Assembly (NCBI GenBank): GCA_001970955.1
Contig: MPUH01000679.1
Location: 1 to 40,355, forward strand
DNA: 40,355 nt
Origin: Stentor coeruleus
Taxonomy: Eukaryota; Ciliophora; Heterotrichea; Heterotrichida; Stentoridae
Reading direction: 5' to 3'
Of the stretch, positions 1 through 8,461 are shown in pieces. The notes under the pieces were generated by a model that was given only the letters and a program-made list of their open reading frames with translations, searched no databases and was not told the origin of the DNA. How positions within the stretch are numbered: position 1 is the first letter of the stretch; the number at the start of each line of letters is the position of its first letter. Made by a program: the position numbers and the translations under genes.

Positions 1-235
1 AATATTATTTTGACCATATGCTATTTTGAATATGTGATATTTTGAGATTTTGCCATAAAGTAGTATATTATATTAATAAAAGTCTATTCAAAATTCACTT
101 TAGCCAAAAGTATGAACAATCAGAATTCATAGACGTTAAAATTTCATTATCAAAATCACATTTGATTTACCTAAATAATTTAGATTTAAAGTGTTGATTT
201 CGCTTTCAATATGTCTGACTTGTTTTCCTCCAGAG
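1..235. other. AT-rich left edge, no gene seen
   Basis: I see no coding stretch, RNA gene or clear repeat here. It lies downstream of the broken small gene read on the minus strand from 596 to 236. Confidence 0.5.
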
Positions 236-596
236 TTAAAAAAATTTTAGTCCTTTAATCTCTTTTTTTTTTGCTGTTAAGTAATCGTGAATTATTTGGA
301 GGTATTCGATAGTGTAACCATCGAGCCTCTCATAAATAAGGTTTCCTTCTTCATTTATTTGCAAAGTATCTCTAAACATAATATTTTTTAACTCAGATAT
401 ATAAGAGATAATTTCTTTGGCCTTTAAAGGCTTTTAATAACAGCCTACAGCATTTTTTTAATTGGAATATTTGAGAAATGATTTCTTTAGTCTTTGAAAT
501 CCTTGCATAACAGCCTACAGAATTCGATAAGTCCCCAATTCTTATTCTTTCTATAATATTTTTTGGCTTTTGAACAAGATTTTTTCTTTGTTCCAT
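236..596 (-). pseudogene. Small gene broken by a diverged 70-nt tandem duplication
   Basis: On the minus strand a frame opens at an ATG at 594-596 (MEQRKNLVQKPKN...) and runs 67 residues to a stop at 393. A second, different frame continues to a TAA at 236-238 and has protein-like character (from an ATG at 377-379: FRDTLQINEEGNLIYERLDG, then YTIEYLQIIHDYL). The switch between frames coincides with an imperfect tandem repeat of 70-nt period (about 404-455 and 472-525). Both copies encode a KEIIS motif, but 70 is not a multiple of three, so the duplication breaks the frame. The copies differ at many positions, unlike the contig-overlap artefacts elsewhere. If one copy is removed, a protein of roughly 90-95 residues results. 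The segment KTKEIIS...FRD...DGYTIEYL...Y faintly resembles the SKP1/elongin C/BTB fold, but this is only a guess. A small intact gene with an unseen intron is the alternative. Confidence 0.4.
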
Positions 597-1013
597 TAAA
601 TTCTAACCAATTTTTTATAATACAATATATATAAATTTTATAAAATACTCAAAGCTTAATTCACTTTGTATTATCTAATCTTACAAATTACAGTAGTTTG
701 ATTAAGCTAAATAAATTCTAAAACATCGAATTGAAAATTATCATATATAAAGAAAAGTAAAAACTGTATATAAACTTATAAAAATAATTTTATATATTCA
801 AATAATAAATACTATATAACTGACAAACTAGAATTCAATCAATACTTCCAAAAGTGCCAACATATAAAAATTTCACCAATTTTCATTTTCTCATTGTCAT
901 AGTTCATATAATCAGCATATGAAATCGCTCTCTATATTCAACATAAAAAAATACCAAAAAAAAAACATATTCAAAATACTAAATAGCTATCTAAAAAACC
1001 CATACTTTTAACA
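597..1013. other. AT-rich spacer
   Basis: Spacer of about 417 bases between the broken small gene and the kinase gene, both on the minus strand. It contains the kinase 3' flank. I see no coding potential or RNA gene. Confidence 0.5.
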
Positions 1014-2003
1014 CTAAAAATCCTTAAATAACGAATTAACATCAGGTGGCGGAGGTGGGATAAAATCTACCGAATCTGGATAATTATCAAAAAAATGCGT
1101 ATCATCTTGAGACCTTATTTCAGGTACCCAAGGTGGTGGTATCCCTTTTCTTAATATCAAATTCCATTCTACACCTCGAAACCACCTATGTTTTTTAACT
1201 ATATCTATACCTTTACCCCCAAGTCCATATCTTTTTCTTACATCAGCTTGGAGGAATTTTTTAACTAAATCTTTGACGTCTTTATTGAAAACCTTAGAAA
1301 ATTCAATCCTCCCTGATAAGATTTTTTTATATATTCCAATTGGGTTTTCATCATAAAAAGGAGGAAAACCTGCTATCATTTCATAGATTAAAATACCTAA
1401 AGCCCACCAATCTACAGATATATTATGTCCTTCATTTTGAATTATCTCTGGGGCTAAATATTCTGGGGTTCCACATAAAGTATAACTAGCATCGGTTATA
1501 TGTTTAGCAAAACCGAAATCTGTTAGTTTGATATGACCATCTTTGTCTATAAGAATGTTTTCTGGTTTTAAATCTCTGTATGCAATGTTTGAATTGTGAA
1601 GGTATTCAAATGCAAGGACAATTTCGCAGGTGTAGAAAAGAGCCACGTCGTTTGCGAAACGGCCTTCACGACGTACGCGGGAAAAAAGCTCACCTCCACA
1701 AGCGTATTCAAGAAGCATGTAGATAAAAGTAGAGTCTTGAAATGTTGTAAGTAAAGTTATGATGAAAGGGTGTTTGAATCTTTCAAGAACTGATTTTTCT
1801 GATTTGATGTGTTCGAGTTGTTTGAGTTTTATAACTACTGTTTTTTTGAGCATTTTTAAAGCAAAAGGTGGGGCGTTGTTGTTTCCTTTAAGTTTTACTA
1901 GACGAACTCTACCAAAAGTTCCGGTGCCTAAGGTTGTGAGGATTTCAAAGTCGTTGAATGATAGTTTGTTACGGTTAGTAGACCCATTCTGCTTATTATT
2001 CAT
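1014..2003 (-). CDS. cAMP-dependent protein kinase catalytic subunit-like (AGC kinase)
   Basis: A 329-residue Ser/Thr kinase of the AGC group, closest in layout to the PKA catalytic subunit, which phosphorylates Ser/Thr in basic contexts when cAMP frees it from a regulatory subunit. Visible motifs: glycine-rich loop GTGTFGRV (residues 26-33); ATP-binding Lys50 in FALKMLKK; Glu69 of helix C; catalytic loop YRDLKPEN with Asp144; DFG at 162-164; activation loop YTLCGTPEYLAPE with the PDK1-type Thr175. The AGC C-tail has the FFDNY segment near 304-308 and ends exactly in FKDF, the short hydrophobic C-terminus typical of PKA. It is slightly shorter at the N-terminus than animal PKA, so there is no clear myristoylated A-helix. 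The frame is uninterrupted from the ATG at 2003 to a TAG. Family is certain; PKA rather than PKG is inferred from the FxxF ending and the absence of cyclic-nucleotide domains. Confidence 0.95.
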   Translation of the reverse strand: MNNKQNGSTNRNKLSFNDFEILTTLGTGTFGRVRLVKLKGNNNAPPFALKMLKKTVVIKLKQLEHIKSEKSVLERFKHPFIITLLTTFQDSTFIYMLLEYACGGELFSRVRREGRFANDVALFYTCEIVLAFEYLHNSNIAYRDLKPENILIDKDGHIKLTDFGFAKHITDASYTLCGTPEYLAPEIIQNEGHNISVDWWALGILIYEMIAGFPPFYDENPIGIYKKILSGRIEFSKVFNKDVKDLVKKFLQADVRKRYGLGGKGIDIVKKHRWFRGVEWNLILRKGIPPPWVPEIRSQDDTHFFDNYPDSVDFIPPPPPDVNSLFKDF

Positions 2004-3033
2004 TTATTTCTAAGGCATTTTAAGATTTTATGTCTTTTTTTATGTAAATTTTATAGTTGATTGTATGATTTAATTGTACTGAGGCTAGATTTGAAAGAAT
2101 TTGGATTTAAAATATAAATGGTATTAGGGGTATTTTTGGGAAATTTGCTGATGATTAGATTAGCGAATTTTAATGAGAATTTTCTGCAAGAATCAAATAC
2201 TGGGAGTTGGTATAAATAAATGATTGGGATATTTTTGGATATAGTTTAAAAAAAAATTTTGAGTAGGATTGCAAAGTAAATATAACTTTTTAGAAGGTTT
2301 CGAAGAAATTGTAATGCTATTGATTTTTTTAAAGTGCGTATTATTAATTCTTAATCCTTAGTTAGGTTTTTGATTATATTATAAAGTTATAATAGAGATT
2401 CTCGGCAAGGAAGATGTAATTAAAAATTGCAATGCATAAATTTGAAAATAAAATCAAAATACAAAAATTTATGATCTTAGCAAAAAGCATAAGAAAAAAG
2501 AAATAATTCAAGGAAATTATGAAAAAAAAAAAAATTCTAAAGCTATATCAATTAGAACTCATTTAAAAAAATCATCGAACTAATTTTATATTTACTTTTA
2601 AATCATTAGTTATTTAGAGTTAAAATATATATAAACTTGATTCTAATTACATTAAATAATCCTAAACGTATGTGCAGCATTCAACCGAGTTTAACTATTT
2701 TATTATATAAACTTGACACAAATACATAAAAGCCTTATATCATTAAAACAATACCTAATATATCAATATCAGCTTATCCACAATGATTTAACCAAAAACT
2801 TTAATCCATCATAAACCATCTATCACCCATTACAATCTATTAAACCTATCCTCCTTCTAAAAAGTCCAAAAAATACCTAAAATTCTATGCAAACCAATAA
2901 AATTTCATGATACACTTATCTTGAAATACCCAAAAGTGTATAAAATAGCCTATTTGTATTTAAAAAATTACAAAATATATATTTCTCCATACTAAACCAT
3001 ATTTCAATCCAAATTATCTATATTCCTAAAAAC
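2004..3033. other. AT-rich intergenic region
   Basis: About 1 kb between the kinase start and the protease stop, both on the minus strand. It has long A/T runs and frequent stops in all frames. No gene, RNA or clear repeat was recognised. The kinase promoter should lie at its left end and the protease 3' flank at its right end. Confidence 0.5.
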
Positions 3034-4086
3034 TTAAACTACTGGGTATGAAGCTACCATCTGAACGCCACAAGTTCCTTCTCCAGACTCAATACTCAAC
3101 CTAATATACCCTTGTTCTCCCCATGAAGTGCCCCAAGAGTTCTTAAGAATCCAATAGTTGTCATTCATATCATAACCAACAGCAAGTACTCCATGATTCA
3201 AATCAGTCCCACAATCAGAGCTTAGAAGAACTCCTGATTCATAATAAGCCCAAACTGTAGCATCAACAGCAACTGATACAGGTTGGAAAGATACAGCAGA
3301 AAGTAAAGCATTATAATCATTACTAGTCACATCAGCATAATTTGAAATCTTAGCTGAAACTTTCTTAGCCTTAGCTTTCTTACATTTTGCATCACGACCA
3401 GTATAAGAATAATTGTTTTCTGTAGAAAGTCCATATTTCAAAACATATTCAAAAGCATAATCCATAAGTCCTCCATTACATCCTTCATTACCATAAGCCC
3501 ATGAACAATCAACTAATTGTTGTTCACTAAGTAAGATTAATTTTTTTTTTTTTATAGAAATAGCTGATTCTATAGCTCCTGTTGCTGAAAATGCCCAGCA
3601 ACTTCCACAATAGCCTTGATCTTTAACTGGCGTAACATTGTTTGTTACTCTCCAATCAACTGAACTAGCGAAAAGCTGGTGAGTTTTTTTTTCTTGGATT
3701 TTTGGTTTGAATTCAACTTTTGTCCCTAAGAAAATTGATTTAAATTCTTCGTGAGACATATCAGCGAACTTGTTAATACCCATTTTCCAGGTAGAGAGGA
3801 TGGAGTTTTGTATGCGGATGTAAGCAGAGTTTGTTCTGAAGATGTTGAATCTTTTAAAGTACTCAGCTTCATCGTCGTAGGACTTACCGAAACGATTTAG
3901 GTATTCCTTGTATTCAGCATGTTGGAGTTCTAATTCTTTAAGACCTTGGACGTTTTTTGATGATGAATCCCATGAGTAGAAGACAGCTACAGCACCAACA
4001 ACTACAATAAAAGCAGCAACTGCAGCTATTTTTTTCTTATAGCTTTTTCTGATGACCTTTGGTGGTTGAGAAAGAAAACCTTCCAT
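3034..4086 (-). CDS. Papain-family cysteine protease (cathepsin L-like) with N-terminal membrane anchor
   Basis: A 350-residue C1A cysteine protease precursor. Residues 20-38 are a hydrophobic segment preceded by a Lys/Arg cluster, so a signal anchor (type II membrane orientation) or an unusually long signal peptide. Residues about 55-120 are an I29 inhibitor propeptide with an ERFNIN-like helix (EYFKRFNIFRTN) and a KMGINKFADMSHEEF segment. The mature enzyme starts near 142 (SVDWR). The catalytic triad is complete: Cys163 in GYCGSCWAF, His298 in LNHGVLAVGY, Asn316 in KNSWGTSWGEQGY; the oxyanion Gln157 is in VKDQG. Conserved GCNGG is at 202-206. It probably works in lysosome-like or food-vacuole compartments (family knowledge). 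The gene has no visible intron, starts at the ATG at 4086 and ends in TAA. Confidence 0.95.
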   Translation of the reverse strand: MEGFLSQPPKVIRKSYKKKIAAVAAFIVVVGAVAVFYSWDSSSKNVQGLKELELQHAEYKEYLNRFGKSYDDEAEYFKRFNIFRTNSAYIRIQNSILSTWKMGINKFADMSHEEFKSIFLGTKVEFKPKIQEKKTHQLFASSVDWRVTNNVTPVKDQGYCGSCWAFSATGAIESAISIKKKKLILLSEQQLVDCSWAYGNEGCNGGLMDYAFEYVLKYGLSTENNYSYTGRDAKCKKAKAKKVSAKISNYADVTSNDYNALLSAVSFQPVSVAVDATVWAYYESGVLLSSDCGTDLNHGVLAVGYDMNDNYWILKNSWGTSWGEQGYIRLSIESGEGTCGVQMVASYPVV

Positions 4087-4293
4087 TAAATTATATTCAA
4101 CAACAGGTATAAAAATTATTTCAACAAGAGGAAATTAGATAATCTTATTTAATAAAACTTATAATAAATAAAATGATTAAAATATATAGTTTAGGTATGA
4201 AGATTTTTGCTATAGTGCTTAATAAGAGAAAAAAATTTAAAGAGAATAAAAAGTTTTTTTTTTGATAACTATAGTAAGTAATTAGATAAAAAA

Positions 4294-4520
4294 AAACTAA
4301 AAGAACTTATAGCTTTAGACTTTAGTGGGAGTAAATTTAGCCTTGAAGGCATCAAAGCGTCTATCTTTACAATTATTATTCAAATTAAAAAGCTTGAAAC
4401 TTATGAGTAATAGTTTAAAAAATGACTGTATCTGTATTGAAAAAACTAAAAAACCTTAAGACTTGATGATAACAATTTCTATCCTAAAAAAAAGGATATC
4501 GTAAATACAATGTTAAATTT
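4294..4520 (+). pseudogene. Possible leucine-rich-repeat gene relic
   Basis: On the plus strand, stretches in shifting frames look like ribonuclease-inhibitor-type leucine-rich repeats: KKLKELIALDFSGSKFSLEG followed by IKASIF, then IKKLETYE and, after stops, KTLRLDDNNFYPKK. The L..L.L..N spacing is right for LRRs, but stops (TAA, TAG, TGA) interrupt every frame and no 15-nt intron removes them. I therefore call a decayed LRR fragment. It lies directly before the 81-residue ORF at 4529, which could be its last exon or an independent gene. Confidence 0.42.
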
Positions 4521-4528
4521 TAGTATAA

Positions 4529-4774
4529 ATGGATAGCACAGTGTTAGGAAGCCTAAAAATGGATCTGAAAGGGAGTATCAGAGAGACAACTGGTGAGCTT
4601 GAATCTTGGGGTAGTGAAAAGAAAACTTTGATAATGTCTATGCTTGAAGACTGTGGGTTTATGATAGGTGAAGAAACTTTTAGAAGAATGGTCATGGAGT
4701 TTAGAGGATATGAGTATTTAGTTACTTTGACTCGTGAAGAGATTTTTGTTATACTCCGTACTAATGAAACTTAA
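4529..4774 (+). CDS. Small hypothetical protein
   Basis: An 81-residue frame from ATG to TAA with a balanced, acidic, protein-like composition (MDSTVLGSLKMDLKG at the start, TREEIFVIL near the end). No signal peptide, membrane segment or known domain is recognised. Its stop lies only 12 bases from the stop of the convergent sirtuin gene, which fits the compact gene ends seen elsewhere in this window. The region just upstream looks like a decayed leucine-rich-repeat gene, so this could also be the surviving end of that gene. The minus-strand frame over the same bases looks like a shadow. Confidence 0.45.
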   Translation: MDSTVLGSLKMDLKGSIRETTGELESWGSEKKTLIMSMLEDCGFMIGEETFRRMVMEFRGYEYLVTLTREEIFVILRTNET

Positions 4775-4786
4775 GGATAAGTTTAC

Positions 4787-5929
4787 TTAATAAACTCTGT
4801 TAACTTCCCATATCCCGGTCATTGGGCTGTATTTAAGACTAAGTTTTTCTTCTACACAGTCAGATGGGATGAGAACTTTTAAACTCGGCTCACCATAATG
4901 TCCTTGGAACCTAAGCTTTACCCTTATATCTTCTTTACAAGTCAATGCTTCGAAAAAATACTGCCCTTTGCATATACGTAGAGATTTTTCTCCATCTTTA
5001 ACCCTTACTGACTTCAAAAAACTGAACGGTTCCCCATCTTCATCTATAGGTTTTATTTCTAAACTCCTTTCATTCTTATTTATCCTAATAAACCTTTGTA
5101 TAGAAAAAATAGGGATTTGAAGCCTTAATTCTCTCATAACTTTTTCAATAACTACATCACAAAATGCATGTATCACCATTTTAGCACAACTATCTAATGG
5201 TGTTTTTTGTAGATTTACTATAACAACTTTACCTCCTTTTTTTGCAACTTCTTTAGGTATACGTGCTGCTGGGTTAACTCTTAATGATGACCCCATTGCT
5301 AAGCATAAATCAGAAAGTTCAGCTTCTCTAAAAGCTCTGTTTATAACATTTGAATCTAGATTTTCTCCGAAGTTTATAATATTATCAACTAAATCTCCTT
5401 GACAATCAATGTTGTCGCATTTATTCCCTGTTAGATGAACTCTTGCATCATTGCTTGTCACGACATCTACATCACGTATATACTCTTTATTACAAACTTT
5501 ACATTTTTCTAAGTATATATTCCCGTGAAGTTCTGATAAAGCATTTTTAGGTATGCCACTTTTCCTATGAAGTCCATCAACATTCTGAGAGACTATATGT
5601 TTCAAATGACCATTTTGAAGTAAAGACACTAAGGCCATATGAGTTTTTGAAGGTATAGCTTCTGTTATATGGACTACTTTTGACCTTTTTGGAGGTTTTT
5701 TTTGGGCTAATTCTTCCCATGCACCAGGACCAGTTGGTAGAACTGTATTATAACCACTTCGGAAATCTGGGATACCACAAGAAGTACTAATACCAGCACC
5801 GGTAAAAGCAATGAAGTGCTTAGACTTTAGAATCATTTTAACAAGTTTGTGGACTTTACGATCAACAACTTCGTCTGAGTCAAAAAATTCTTTTTTTTCA
5901 TCTTCGGTTTTGATTGCTGAGCTTGCCAT
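4787..5929 (-). CDS. Class IV sirtuin (SIRT6/7-like NAD-dependent protein deacylase)
   Basis: A 380-residue Sir2 protein, expected to remove acyl groups from lysines using NAD and, in this class, usually to act in the nucleus on histones. Seen: NAD-binding GAGISTSCGIPDFRSG (44-59); SQNVDGLHRKSG (114-125); catalytic His135 in SELHGN; a zinc site formed by Cys143, Cys146, Cys171 and Cys176; GSSLRVNP (213-220). The short insert after PDFRSG and the PSKTHMAL segment are typical of class IV (SIRT6/7) rather than class I. The C-terminal 110 residues (from about 270) form a beta-rich-looking extension without a recognised domain; SIRT6/7 also have non-catalytic tails. No intron is visible. It is convergent with the small ORF ending at 4774 and divergent from the rhomboid gene at 6218. 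Confidence 0.95.
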   Translation of the reverse strand: MASSAIKTEDEKKEFFDSDEVVDRKVHKLVKMILKSKHFIAFTGAGISTSCGIPDFRSGYNTVLPTGPGAWEELAQKKPPKRSKVVHITEAIPSKTHMALVSLLQNGHLKHIVSQNVDGLHRKSGIPKNALSELHGNIYLEKCKVCNKEYIRDVDVVTSNDARVHLTGNKCDNIDCQGDLVDNIINFGENLDSNVINRAFREAELSDLCLAMGSSLRVNPAARIPKEVAKKGGKVVIVNLQKTPLDSCAKMVIHAFCDVVIEKVMRELRLQIPIFSIQRFIRINKNERSLEIKPIDEDGEPFSFLKSVRVKDGEKSLRICKGQYFFEALTCKEDIRVKLRFQGHYGEPSLKVLIPSDCVEEKLSLKYSPMTGIWEVNRVY

Positions 5930-6217
5930 GGTTTTTTAATGAATAGTTATTTATGAATAAAAAAAAATAAGAAATTGTTTGGTTTAGGTATGAGTCTTGT
6001 GATATGAAAGCTTATGATAAAAGTATTAGAAAAGAGGAAGATTATTGCAAATATAGGGTTTTGTATAGGATTTTATATATAATCTATATTTTTTTAGGGA
6101 TAAAAATCGCTTTCCACATCCAACCAACATTCCCAATACCAAGCATACTCTTTTTAATAAATCCTCCTTAAACCTTTCCCACAAAATCCAAATAAAAACC
6201 CACTTTTTCCTTATAAA
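5930..6217. promoter_or_regulatory. Shared divergent 5' region of sirtuin and rhomboid genes
   Basis: These 288 bases separate two gene starts facing away from each other, so promoters for both must lie here (inference from layout). The stretch is A/T-rich with poly-A on the sirtuin side. No specific element can be named. Confidence 0.45.
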
Positions 6218-7063
6218 ATGGCAAACATCCACGGAGTTTCTGACATCCAAGACCCATTATTATCTAATACCAACCGTATCGACGCTCTTTTACTAGGAGG
6301 TTTCTCAATGGGTAGCGCAGACCAAGCAAGACGTGAAACATTTCTCAAAATGCTTAAAACCCTTATCTGTCCTTATTTCATAAAAAAATCCTTCTCATCA
6401 GCAATCTGCCTTTTCAATATCTTAATATTCATCATATGTTTATTATATGGTTCAACACCAGGCAAATTCTTATCACCAAGTCAAGAGACTCTAATACTTT
6501 TTGGTGCTAATTCCAATTCTAAACTTGAAGAACATGAAGTTTGGAGATGGCTTACTGCAGTCTTTTTACATTCTGATATAAAGCATATAACATTTAATAC
6601 TATAACATTTTTGATGATAGGTACAAGAGTTGAATTTGGTACTGGGATGAAAAACACTATTTTAGTATATTTTATCAGTGCAATTGGGGGAAATGTTATT
6701 AGTTCGTGTATGAATAGTCATAGTGTTGCAGTTGGAGCTTCTACTGGTATATGTGGGGTACTTGGGGCTAATATTGGTTGGATTACACTTAATTGGAATC
6801 ATTTAGCTTCGAATCAGAATAGGAATTATACGATGATTAGTCTTGTTATATGGTGCATATTAATGCTTATGATTGGCCAAGTGGAAAGTAATATTGATAA
6901 TTGGGGACACTTTGGAGGTTTGTTTACAGGATTTACTTTGGGGATATACCTTTTTGATTCAATTGGAAGAGTTAGTCAAAAGGAAAAAAATTTAAAACTG
7001 GGATGCTTGATATTGACTGCAGTTTTTATTGTTGGGGGGATTATTGGGTTTTATTATAGATAA
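6218..7063 (+). CDS. Rhomboid-family intramembrane serine protease
   Basis: A 281-residue polytopic membrane protein of the rhomboid family, which cuts membrane proteins within or near their transmembrane helices. Hydrophobic segments lie near residues 59-78, 125-136, 146-162, 171-190, 206-220, 230-246 and 262-279, giving the 6+1 layout of eukaryotic secretase-type rhomboids. The catalytic dyad is present: Ser175 in GASTGICG (rhomboid GxSG) and His231 in NWGHFGG. The HSDIKHITFN motif (118-127) supplies the conserved His/Asn of TM2. The soluble N-terminus (1-55) is cytosolic in this family. It is probably an active protease, not an iRhom. It starts at the first ATG; TAA stop; no intron. Its end is 38 bases from the convergent gene at 7102. 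Confidence 0.92.
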   Translation: MANIHGVSDIQDPLLSNTNRIDALLLGGFSMGSADQARRETFLKMLKTLICPYFIKKSFSSAICLFNILIFIICLLYGSTPGKFLSPSQETLILFGANSNSKLEEHEVWRWLTAVFLHSDIKHITFNTITFLMIGTRVEFGTGMKNTILVYFISAIGGNVISSCMNSHSVAVGASTGICGVLGANIGWITLNWNHLASNQNRNYTMISLVIWCILMLMIGQVESNIDNWGHFGGLFTGFTLGIYLFDSIGRVSQKEKNLKLGCLILTAVFIVGGIIGFYYR

Positions 7064-7101
7064 GTAGATATTATGATTAGAAGAATTGTGTAAGTTAAGG
7101 G

Positions 7102-8046
7102 TTATATTATTTGACATAAACAATGATATCCTTGAGATTCTTCTGGTATTGGATTTTTTGGTTCTTCTGTTATAGATTTTGTATGTTTTAGAAATGAGTT
7201 GTACAAGACGGGAGTTTCAGTTTCCTTCTCAGCTTCGGAATTTGGGCATTCTTTCCCAATATTATTCTGAGGATCTTCCTCAATATTCTTCTTACCCTTC
7301 CCTTGCGAAACCACTTCCGCATCGCTTATCGTTTCAACCGCATCATAATAAACCGACTCTGCCGCTGAATAAAACGCATCATAATAAACCGACTCTGCCG
7401 CTGAATAAAACGTCCCAGGTTTCGAAGAATTCTTGCTTTTAAAACCCAAATCCTTCCATTCTCCAAGAAAAATCTTATTTTGATAATTCCCTAAATACTT
7501 CAAAAGTGCACCAACAACCGCAGAAAACGGTCCACAAAGTAAACATCCATCAAGGTCCTCAGGAATATTATTTTGTTTCAAGTATTTTTTTACTAATTTT
7601 GATGTTAAATCAGTACCTATTGTTATATATAAAGGAAATATAAGCTCATAAGCTAATGAGTTATAAATTTTAACTTTTGGTAATTTTGTTATATCAATAT
7701 CCATGAGTATATTACTTTGTGGAAGATCATGCTTTGATGTTGTTACAAGGTTTTGACCTTTAAGAGAAAAAATGTTCATGTCTCCATATAGGATTTTTAC
7801 TAAATAGTCTAAAGATTCAAAAATCCAATATGCTAAACTAGCGATTTTTAAGTCTTCGTTATCGTAACATATAACTGGGAAGTCGGATATGTCTAGTCTT
7901 CGCAAATCTCGGATTAAAATTGATAGGTCTGAGTATTCGATTGTATATGAATTAGGGAGAAGTTTACCAAAATAAGGACCAGAACTGAAGAAGATAAGGG
8001 TTTTATTCTGAAAAGATGATAAGTCTTCGATGTTTATTATGCACAT
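7102..8046 (-). CDS. Tandem rhodanese-like protein with C-terminal CaaX-type ending
   Basis: A 314-residue protein. Residues about 40-100 resemble a non-catalytic rhodanese domain (FPVICYDNED... then KILYGDMNIFSLKGQ). Residues about 135-203 resemble the second, catalytic rhodanese domain: LLCGPFSAVVGALLKYLG has a Cys171 where the active cysteine loop sits, and IFLGEWKDLG matches the family's YdGSW-EW region. Sulfurtransferases of this type move sulfur from thiosulfate or mercaptopyruvate through that Cys. Similarity is weak, so activity is uncertain. After residue 210 comes a low-complexity tail with an exact tandem 12-residue repeat (213-236, FYSAAESVYYDA twice), acidic stretches, and a C-terminus of CLCQII. 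The last four residues, CQII, fit a CaaX prenylation box. TAA stop, no intron. An unrelated alpha/beta fold is the alternative. Confidence 0.6.
   Translation of the reverse strand: MCIINIEDLSSFQNKTLIFFSSGPYFGKLLPNSYTIEYSDLSILIRDLRRLDISDFPVICYDNEDLKIASLAYWIFESLDYLVKILYGDMNIFSLKGQNLVTTSKHDLPQSNILMDIDITKLPKVKIYNSLAYELIFPLYITIGTDLTSKLVKKYLKQNNIPEDLDGCLLCGPFSAVVGALLKYLGNYQNKIFLGEWKDLGFKSKNSSKPGTFYSAAESVYYDAFYSAAESVYYDAVETISDAEVVSQGKGKKNIEEDPQNNIGKECPNSEAEKETETPVLYNSFLKHTKSITEEPKNPIPEESQGYHCLCQII
7339..7410. repeat. Exact 36-nt tandem duplication inside the rhodanese-like gene
   Basis: Two identical adjacent 36-nt units (7339-7374 and 7375-7410) keep the reading frame and duplicate 12 residues. 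Identity at every base suggests a very recent duplication or an assembly error. Confidence 0.9.
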
Positions 8047-8461
8047 TTTATAAAGTGAATTTATTATGTGCTTAGAATGAAGAAGATGGATTTATATGGA
8101 TATAAGCTTTTTGGGATTATGGGGTTAATTAATGTGAATTTTTTAGGATAAAAAGAAATGATGAGGATTATAGACTGGGTTTGCTTAGGGATATAATATT
8201 ATTATTTTGGATTTTTTGATACGTAATATTTCAAGGTAAAATCTAGAAATTCAACTTTGTTAAAAATACTCTATTTCTTAATGTGTAAAAATTTCTATAA
8301 CCCATATTGCAAATTATATAAACTTCTCTCTATACATCAAATAATAAAACTAAAATTCTCATATTTCAAATTATATCACATTTAACTCTCTACTACAAAT
8401 TTAAAAACTCTACACCTATTATCATATATAAAAAAAGCATCAAAACTAAAATTTCATATAA
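8047..8461. other. AT-rich spacer
   Basis: 415 bases between two minus-strand genes. No coding or RNA feature seen; it should hold the promoter of the rhodanese-like gene and the 3' flank of the coiled-coil gene. Confidence 0.5.

Noticed and set aside
4513..4695. Minus-strand 60-codon frame opposite the small ORF at 4529
   Set aside because: Ser/Pro/Ile-rich antisense shadow; the plus-strand frame has the more protein-like composition.
6026..6250. Minus-strand 74-codon frame between sirtuin and rhomboid
   Set aside because: It overlaps the rhomboid start and has no protein-like features.
7179..7442. Plus-strand frame of 87 codons with repeated PHHNKPTLPLNKT
   Set aside because: It is only the reverse reading of the 36-nt duplication inside the rhodanese-like gene.
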